Shown: positions 59,449 to 64,000 of the stretch, piece by piece | How positions within the stretch are numbered: position 1 is the first letter of the stretch | How the letters are laid out: every line of letters begins with the position of its first letter | NCBI RefSeq assembly: GCF_002101735.1 | Contig: NZ_LQPE01000159.1 | Span: 34,241 to 98,240 of the forward strand | Direction of reading: 5' to 3' | Length of the DNA: 64,000 nucleotides | From: Mycobacterium kyorinense | GTDB lineage: Bacteria; Actinomycetota; Actinomycetes; Mycobacteriales; Mycobacteriaceae | The notes under the pieces: generated by a model | The model's database searches: none | The model's input: the letters and a program-made list of their open reading frames with translations, nothing else | Told to the model about the DNA's origin: nothing | Made by a program: the position numbers and the translations under genes

Positions 59449-59497
59449 TGTGCGGTTTCATACGCGACGCGCCGACGAGGCCGTATGAATCCGCACA
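59449..59497. repeat. 16-base inverted repeat between APC gene and alkB
   Basis: Arms TGTGCGGTTTCATACG (59449-59464) and CGTATGAATCCGCACA (59482-59497), 15 of 16 bases paired, 17-base loop. It starts 18 bases after the APC stop and ends about 107 bases before alkB, so a terminator is plausible; there is no T-run, and a dispersed palindromic repeat is the other option. The rest of the 173-base gap holds the alkB promoter. Confidence 0.6.
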
Positions 59498-59532
59498 CTC
59501 GGCGCTGCGGTGCTTTACATGCCATAGCTAAT

Positions 59533-59565
59533 TGTCTAGACAGGAGACGCAAAGCGCGGTATTGT
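59533..59565 (+). promoter_or_regulatory. alkB promoter with overlapping palindromic operator
   Basis: TAGACA (59537-59542), 17 bases, TATTGT (59560-59565). The perfect 10-base palindrome TGTCTAGACA (59533-59542) covers the -35 box, as expected for a TetR repressor site; a TetR gene closes the operon. The start would fall near 59572 with CGGAGG before the alkB ATG. Confidence 0.6.
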
Positions 59566-59604
59566 CAACTCCAACGTGCTGTGACTCACAACGGAGGTTG
59601 CGAC

Positions 59605-60816
59605 ATGACCACCACGACGAGCCCCGAGACCGCGGTGTGGCGAGACAACAAGCGCTATCTGTGGCTGCTGGGGTTGATCGCCCCGACGGCCCTGATGCTG
59701 ATCCTGCCGATCGTGTGGGCGATGAATCAGGCCGGCTGGCAGACCGCGTCGCAGGTGCTGTTCTGGATCGGTCCGCTCCTGGTCTACGTGCTGTTACCGC
59801 TGCTGGACCTGCGCTACGGACCCGATGGGCAAAACCCGCCGGACGAGGTGATGGAACGGCTGGAGAACGACAGGTACTACCGCTACTGCACCTACATCTA
59901 CATCCCGTTCCAATACGCCAGCGTGGTGCTGGGGGCCTACCTGTTCACCGCCTCGGACCTGAGTTGGCTCGGATACGACGGGCCGCTGAGCTGGCCGGCG
60001 AAGATCGGCCTGGCGCTGTCGGTCGGCGCGCTGGGCGGCATCGGCATCAACACCGCGCATGAGATGGGCCACAAGAAGGAAAGGCTGGAACGCTGGCTGT
60101 CCAAAATCACGCTGGCCCAGACCTGCTACGGGCACTTCTACATCGAGCACAACCGCGGCCACCACGTGCGGGTGGCCACCCCGGAAGACCCGGCGTCGGC
60201 ACGGTTCGGCGAGACGTTCTGGGAATTCCTGCCGCGCAGCGTGATTGGCAGCCTGCGCTCGGCGTGGATTTTGGAGGCGCAGCGGCTGCGCCGGCTGAAC
60301 AAGAGCCCGTGGCACCCCTCCAACGACGTGCTCAACGCCTGGGCGATGTCGGTGGTGCTGTGGGCTGTGCTGATCGCCGTGTTCGGCCCGGCGCTGATCC
60401 CGCTGCTCATCATCCAGGCCATCTACGGCTTCTCGCTGCTGGAGTCGGTGAACTACCTCGAGCACTACGGGCTGCTGCGGCAGAAGCTGGACAACGGCCG
60501 TTACGAGCGCTGCACGCCGCAGCACAGCTGGAACTCCGACCACATCGTGACCAACCTGTTCCTGTACCACCTGCAGCGGCACAGCGACCACCACGCCAAC
60601 CCGACGCGCCGCTACCAGACGCTGCGCAGCATGGACGGCGCACCGAACCTGCCCAGTGGCTACGCGTCGCTGATCGGGCTGACCTACCTCCCGCCACTGT
60701 GGCGCAAGCTGATGGACCACCGCGTGCTGGCCCACTACGACGGCGACATCACCAAAGCCAACATCCAGCCGCGCGTCCGCGACCGAGTGTTGGCCCGTTA
60801 CGGGACGGTGGCGTGA
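59605..60816 (+). CDS. alkB: Alkane 1-monooxygenase AlkB
   Basis: 403 residues. Integral-membrane di-iron hydroxylase that oxidises medium-chain n-alkanes to 1-alkanols. Six membrane helices. Histidine boxes: HEMGH (152-156), HNRGHH (182-187), LQRHSDHHANP, plus NYLEHYGL. Start ATG 59605 set by CGGAGG. Equivalent to Rv3252c. Electrons come from the two rubredoxins directly downstream; the alkB stop and rubA start share one base (TGATG). Confidence 0.96.
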   Translation: MTTTTSPETAVWRDNKRYLWLLGLIAPTALMLILPIVWAMNQAGWQTASQVLFWIGPLLVYVLLPLLDLRYGPDGQNPPDEVMERLENDRYYRYCTYIYIPFQYASVVLGAYLFTASDLSWLGYDGPLSWPAKIGLALSVGALGGIGINTAHEMGHKKERLERWLSKITLAQTCYGHFYIEHNRGHHVRVATPEDPASARFGETFWEFLPRSVIGSLRSAWILEAQRLRRLNKSPWHPSNDVLNAWAMSVVLWAVLIAVFGPALIPLLIIQAIYGFSLLESVNYLEHYGLLRQKLDNGRYERCTPQHSWNSDHIVTNLFLYHLQRHSDHHANPTRRYQTLRSMDGAPNLPSGYASLIGLTYLPPLWRKLMDHRVLAHYDGDITKANIQPRVRDRVLARYGTVA

Positions 60817-60989
60817 TGGCGTCGTACCGCTGCCCGATCTGCGACTACGTCTACGACGAGTCCAAAGGCCATGCGCGGGAAGGCTTTCCGGCCGGGACAC
60901 GCTGGGATGAGATTCTCGACGACTGGTGCTGCCCGGACTGCGGGGTCCGCGAGAAGATCGATTTCGAAGAGACGGAGGTAGCCAGATGA
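60816..60989 (+). CDS. rubA: Rubredoxin RubA
   Basis: 57 residues. Rubredoxin with two Cys pairs, CPICDYVYDE and CCPDCGVRE, holding one iron. It carries electrons to AlkB. Overlaps alkB by one base and rubB by 4 (ATGA at 60986-60989). Two rubredoxins in tandem, often AlkG1- and AlkG2-like, are usual in actinobacterial alk operons; usually only the second type can fully support alkane hydroxylation. Confidence 0.94.
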   Translation: MASYRCPICDYVYDESKGHAREGFPAGTRWDEILDDWCCPDCGVREKIDFEETEVAR

Positions 60990-61168
60990 GCGACTACAAG
61001 CTGTTCGTGTGTGTGCAGTGCGGCTTCGAGTACGACGAGGCCAAGGGCTGGCCGGAAGACGGCATCGCGCCCGGCACCCGGTGGGACGACATCCCCGACG
61101 ACTGGAGCTGCCCGGACTGCGGCGCGGCCAAGTCCGACTTCGAGATGGTAGAAGTCGCGCGTCCGTGA
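60986..61168 (+). CDS. rubB: Rubredoxin RubB
   Basis: 60 residues. Cys pairs CVQCGFEYDEAKGW and SCPDCGAAKSDFE. Sequence MSDYKLFVCVQCGFEYDEAK and GIAPGTRWDDIPDDW are typical AlkG2-type rubredoxin features. Electron donor to AlkB from a rubredoxin reductase not in this window. Start overlaps rubA by ATGA. Equivalent to Rv3250c. Confidence 0.94.
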   Translation: MSDYKLFVCVQCGFEYDEAKGWPEDGIAPGTRWDDIPDDWSCPDCGAAKSDFEMVEVARP

Positions 61169-61185
61169 CGGCTAGTCTCGCGCAT

Positions 61186-61818
61186 GTGACAGGACCAAAT
61201 GGTACGGGCAGGCCCGTACGAGTCCCCTACGCCGAGGCGTCGCGGGTCCTGTTGCGCGATTCGGTGCTCGACGCGATGCGCGAGCTTTTGCTGGCCCGTG
61301 ACTGGTCGGCGATCACGCTGGCCGACGTGGCCCGCGCCGCGGGCATCAGCCGCCAAACCATCTACAACGAGTTCGGCTCGCGGCAAGGCCTGGCGCAGGG
61401 CTACGCGCTCCGGCTGGCCGATCGGCTGGTGGACGCCGTCGACGACGCCATCTATTCGAACGTCGGCGACGTCTACGCGGCGTTCCTGCAGGGTTTCCGG
61501 ATGTTCTTCACCGAGTCGGCCGCCGACCCGCTGGTGATCTCGCTGCTCACCGGTGTCGCCAAGCCCGACCTGCTGCAGCTGATCACCACCGACAGCGGGC
61601 CGATCATCACCCACTGCTCGGAGCGGTTGACCAACACGTTCCAGCACAGCTGGGTCAAGGCCAGCGACGACGATGCGGGCATCATCGCGCGCGCCATCGT
61701 GCGGCTGGCGATGAGCTACGTGTCGATGCCACCCGAAGCCGACCACGACGTCGCCGCCGATCTTGCGCGGCTGATGACGCCCGCCGTCGAACGCTACGGT
61801 GTGATCGAAGCCCCCTGA
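61186..61818 (+). CDS. alkX: TetR-family regulator of the alkane operon (AlkX-like)
   Basis: 210 residues. Helix-turn-helix ITLADVARAAGISRQTIYNE at about 40-60 and a helical ligand domain with conserved PLVISLLTGVAKPDLLQLIT. Equivalent to Rv3249c, a repressor of alkB-rubA-rubB. GTG 61186 is used (VTGPNGTGRPVRVPYAEAS); TAGTCT 9 bases upstream could make it leaderless. A longer start at GTG 61165 would overlap the rubB stop (GTGA) and is possible. Likely binds the palindrome over the alkB -35. Confidence 0.92.
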   Translation: MTGPNGTGRPVRVPYAEASRVLLRDSVLDAMRELLLARDWSAITLADVARAAGISRQTIYNEFGSRQGLAQGYALRLADRLVDAVDDAIYSNVGDVYAAFLQGFRMFFTESAADPLVISLLTGVAKPDLLQLITTDSGPIITHCSERLTNTFQHSWVKASDDDAGIIARAIVRLAMSYVSMPPEADHDVAADLARLMTPAVERYGVIEAP

Positions 61819-61897
61819 CCCGGCATCGCACGCCCGCCGCATCGGGGACTAATGTATATGCAAGCTAACTAGTTGACCGATGAGGAGTGCGCCCGAG

Positions 61898-63370
61898 ATG
61901 ACGACCACCGAGAACGCGCTGAGCACCGACGTGCGCAACGGCATCGAATACAAGGTCGCCGACCTGTCGCTGGCGGACTTCGGCCGCAAGGAGATCCGGC
62001 TGGCCGAGCACGAGATGCCGGGCCTGATGTCGCTGCGGCGCGAATACGCCGAGGTGCGGCCGCTGAAGGGTGCCCGCATCTCCGGGTCGCTGCACATGAC
62101 CGTGCAGACCGCGGTGCTGATCGAGACGCTGACTGCGCTGGGCGCCGAGGTCCGCTGGGCGTCGTGCAACATCTTCTCCACCCAGGACCACGCCGCGGCG
62201 GCGGTGGTCGTCGGACCGCACGGCACCCCGGAGGAGCCCAAGGGCACCTCGGTGTTCGCCTGGAAGGGCGAGACCCTCGAGGAATACTGGTGGGCCGCCG
62301 AGCAGGCGCTGACCTGGCCGGGCGAGCCGGCGAACATGATCCTCGACGACGGCGGCGACGCCACCATGATGGTGTTGCGCGGCATGCAGTACGAGAAGGC
62401 GGGCGTGGTGCCTCCGGCCGAGGAGGACGACTCCGCCGAGTGGAAGATTTTCCTGAACCGGCTCCGTGAGGGCCTCGAATCCGACAAGACGAAGTGGACC
62501 AAGATCGCCGAGTCGGTCAAGGGCGTCACCGAAGAAACGACGACGGGCGTGCTGCGGCTCTACCAGTTCGCCGCCGCCGGTGATCTGGCGTTTCCGGCGA
62601 TCAACGTCAACGACTCGGTGACCAAGTCCAAGTTCGACAACAAGTACGGCTGTCGGCATTCGCTGATCGACGGCATCAACCGCGGCACCGACGTGCTGAT
62701 CGGTGGCAAGAAGGCGCTGGTTTGTGGGTACGGCGACGTCGGCAAGGGCTGCGCGGAATCGCTGGCCGGCCAGGGCGCCCGGGTGACCGTCACCGAGATC
62801 GATCCGATCAACGCGCTGCAGGCGCTGATGGAGGGCTACGACGTCAAGACCGTCGAGGAGGCCATCGCCGAGGCCGACATCGTCGTCACCGCGACCGGCA
62901 ACAAGGACATCATCACGCTCGAGCACATGAAGGCGATGAAGGACCAGGCGATCCTGGGCAACATCGGTCACTTCGACAACGAGATTCAGATGGCCGCGCT
63001 GGAGAAGTCGGGGGCGACCAAGCTCAACATCAAGCCGCAGGTCGACCAGTGGACGTTCCCCGACACCGGCCGCTCGATCATCGTGCTGTCCGAGGGCCGG
63101 CTGCTGAACCTCGGCAACGCCACCGGGCACCCGTCGTTCGTGATGAGCAACAGCTTCTCCAACCAGGTGATCGCTCAGATCGAGCTGTGGACCAAGAACG
63201 ACGAGTACGACAACGAGGTGTACCGGCTGCCCAAGCACCTCGACGAGAAGGTGGCCCGCATCCACGTCGAGGCGCTCGGCGGACAGCTGACCAAGCTGAC
63301 CAAGGACCAGGCCGAGTACATCGGCGTCGACGTCGAGGGTCCGTACAAGCCGGACCACTACCGGTACTGA
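61898..63370 (+). CDS. sahH: S-adenosyl-L-homocysteine hydrolase
   Basis: 490 residues (495 in M. tuberculosis SahH). NAD-dependent tetramer; breaks SAH into adenosine and homocysteine and so keeps methylation going. Visible: SGSLHMTVQTAVLIETL, CNIFSTQDHAAAAV, KSKFDNKYG, NAD loop GYGDVGKGCAESLAG, and the C-terminal HPSFVMSNSFSNQV and KPDHYRY. The ATG 61898 follows GAGGAG by 11 bases; ATG 61880 would give six extra residues. An AACTAGTT palindrome lies upstream at about 61867-61874; no riboswitch seen. Confidence 0.97.
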   Translation: MTTTENALSTDVRNGIEYKVADLSLADFGRKEIRLAEHEMPGLMSLRREYAEVRPLKGARISGSLHMTVQTAVLIETLTALGAEVRWASCNIFSTQDHAAAAVVVGPHGTPEEPKGTSVFAWKGETLEEYWWAAEQALTWPGEPANMILDDGGDATMMVLRGMQYEKAGVVPPAEEDDSAEWKIFLNRLREGLESDKTKWTKIAESVKGVTEETTTGVLRLYQFAAAGDLAFPAINVNDSVTKSKFDNKYGCRHSLIDGINRGTDVLIGGKKALVCGYGDVGKGCAESLAGQGARVTVTEIDPINALQALMEGYDVKTVEEAIAEADIVVTATGNKDIITLEHMKAMKDQAILGNIGHFDNEIQMAALEKSGATKLNIKPQVDQWTFPDTGRSIIVLSEGRLLNLGNATGHPSFVMSNSFSNQVIAQIELWTKNDEYDNEVYRLPKHLDEKVARIHVEALGGQLTKLTKDQAEYIGVDVEGPYKPDHYRY

Positions 63371-63371
63371 C

Positions 63372-63384
63372 CCGGCTTAGCCGG
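63372..63384. terminator. Short hairpin between sahH and sigC
   Basis: CCGGC-TTA-GCCGG in the 6-base gap between the convergent stops of sahH and the sigma gene, overlapping the latter's stop. A small GC stem with no T-run; may act as a weak two-way terminator. Confidence 0.35.
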
Positions 63385-63931
63385 TTGCCTCGTCGACGTC
63401 GAGGCCGGCCAGCAGCGCGCTGCGGGCGCGGGCGACGCGGGAGCGGATGGTGCCCACCGGGCATCCGCACACCGCGGCCGCGTCGGCGTAGGACAGCCCC
63501 AGCAGCTGGGTGAGCAGCAGCGCCTCGCGCTGGTCGGCGGTGAGGTTGGCGATCATCGTCGTGACTTCGACGACGTCTTCGAATCCGCGGGTCGGTCGGT
63601 CGCGGTTGAGGAGCTGTTCGGGATCGGCGCCGTGCGCGGTGCGCGGCCGGGCTTGGGCGTGGCGCACATGGTCGGCGACGACGTGACGCGCGATGGCCAG
63701 CAGCCAGGTCCGGGCGGTGGACCGTCCGGAGAATCGCCGGATGGCGCCGATGGCCCGCAGAAATGTCTCCTGGGTCAGATCGTCGGCGTGGGACCCGTCG
63801 GAGAGGTAGGCGACAAACCGCCACACGTCCTGCTGGGTGGCTTTGATGAATGTCTCGAGTGCCCCGGCGTTGCCGCGTGCAGCGGCGAGGGCGAGTGCGG
63901 TAACGGCCTCATCGTCGCTACGCGCGGTCAC
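63377..63931 (-). CDS. sigC: ECF-type sigma factor SigC
   Basis: 184 residues, close in length to M. tuberculosis SigC (185, Rv2069). Region 2 IKATQQDVWRFVAYLSDGSH and DDLTQETFLRAIGAI; region 4 LLLTQLLGLSYADAAAVCGC and PVGTIRSRVARARSALLAG. The sequence agrees with my memory of SigC almost throughout, rather than with other ECF factors. No anti-sigma gene is visible in the window. Start GTG 63931 with AGAGGTACAGGA in front. The remaining 69 bases at the right edge show nothing that I can name. Confidence 0.9.
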   Translation of the reverse strand: MTARSDDEAVTALALAAARGNAGALETFIKATQQDVWRFVAYLSDGSHADDLTQETFLRAIGAIRRFSGRSTARTWLLAIARHVVADHVRHAQARPRTAHGADPEQLLNRDRPTRGFEDVVEVTTMIANLTADQREALLLTQLLGLSYADAAAVCGCPVGTIRSRVARARSALLAGLDVDEATG

Positions 63932-64000
63932 TCCTGTACCTCTTCTCTTGCAGGCGCGAAGAGTGCGTCTGTGGTAGGGATGGGACGGGAGCCGGGGTGA

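Noticed and set aside
61819..61897. SAH-sensing riboswitch before sahH
   Set aside because: Gap is only 79 bases, no conserved SAH-riboswitch core seen.
1..64000. CRISPR array, tRNA or rRNA genes
   Set aside because: No regularly spaced direct repeats and no tRNA or rRNA signature noticed on reading.
63632..64000. Plus-strand frame across sigC to the right edge
   Set aside because: Shadow of sigC with low-complexity Gly-rich translation and no start signal.

Overview
The window is high-GC actinobacterial DNA and is clearly mycobacterial. It carries PPE proteins, a WhiB2/WhmD regulator, the usfX-sigF pair, the AccA3/AccD5/AccE5 acyl-CoA carboxylase, F420 biosynthesis genes fbiA-fbiB, an Lcp1-type cell-wall ligase and ctpC-pacL1. 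The backbone follows, in inverted direction, the gene order of M. tuberculosis from lhr (Rv3296) to sahH (Rv3248c). Several insertions that I do not recall in H37Rv point to a non-tuberculous species.

Layout. 1-4.6 kb: start of lhr, two tandem TetR genes (the second with a 3' frameshift), and katE with a SigF-type promoter plus a coupled, possibly catalase-related partner. 4.6-9.2 kb: a lysine-catabolism cluster (hglS-like-pcd diverging from lrpA-lat). 9.3-12.6 kb: the stress-sigma region, with usfX-sigF, a STAS antagonist gene converging on sigF, and a set of minus-strand small membrane/acidic genes ending in usfY. 12.8-19 kb: the accD5-accE5-maf-hyp-sseA-sufE-accA3 group. 19-24 kb: birA, a PH-domain protein, a GtrA-type protein, purK-purE and fadE25. 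24-30 kb: a DUF222/HNH gene, a PPE gene, a CaiB-type CoA transferase, a methyltransferase and a membrane protein.

30.2-36.4 kb is the most interesting accessory block. A cobalamin riboswitch precedes five genes joined by ATGA overlaps: a periplasmic binding protein, a BtuC-type permease, an ATPase fused to a FhuF-like iron-sulfur domain, an unknown His-rich protein and a PPE2-like protein. I read this as a corrinoid-uptake operon that may include an outer-membrane PPE component.

36.4-49.8 kb: a GAF-ANTAR regulator, a STAS protein, ctpC-pacL1, lcp1, rmlD-wbbL-manC, fbiA-fbiB-nudix and whiB2. 49.8-51.9 kb: an intact-looking IS607-family element (TnpA serine recombinase plus TnpB). 51.9-59.4 kb: manB, a TobH-like gene, manA, a CDF exporter, an FAD monooxygenase and an APC transporter. 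59.4-64 kb: the alkane hydroxylase operon alkB-rubA-rubB-tetR, then sahH, then a SigC-type ECF sigma factor away from its M. tuberculosis locus.

Common themes are translational coupling through 1-8 bp overlaps, and promoters that place the start codon at or near the transcript start. No rRNA, tRNA or CRISPR array was seen. Correspondence to Rv numbers is from memory of protein sequences and gene order, not from a search.
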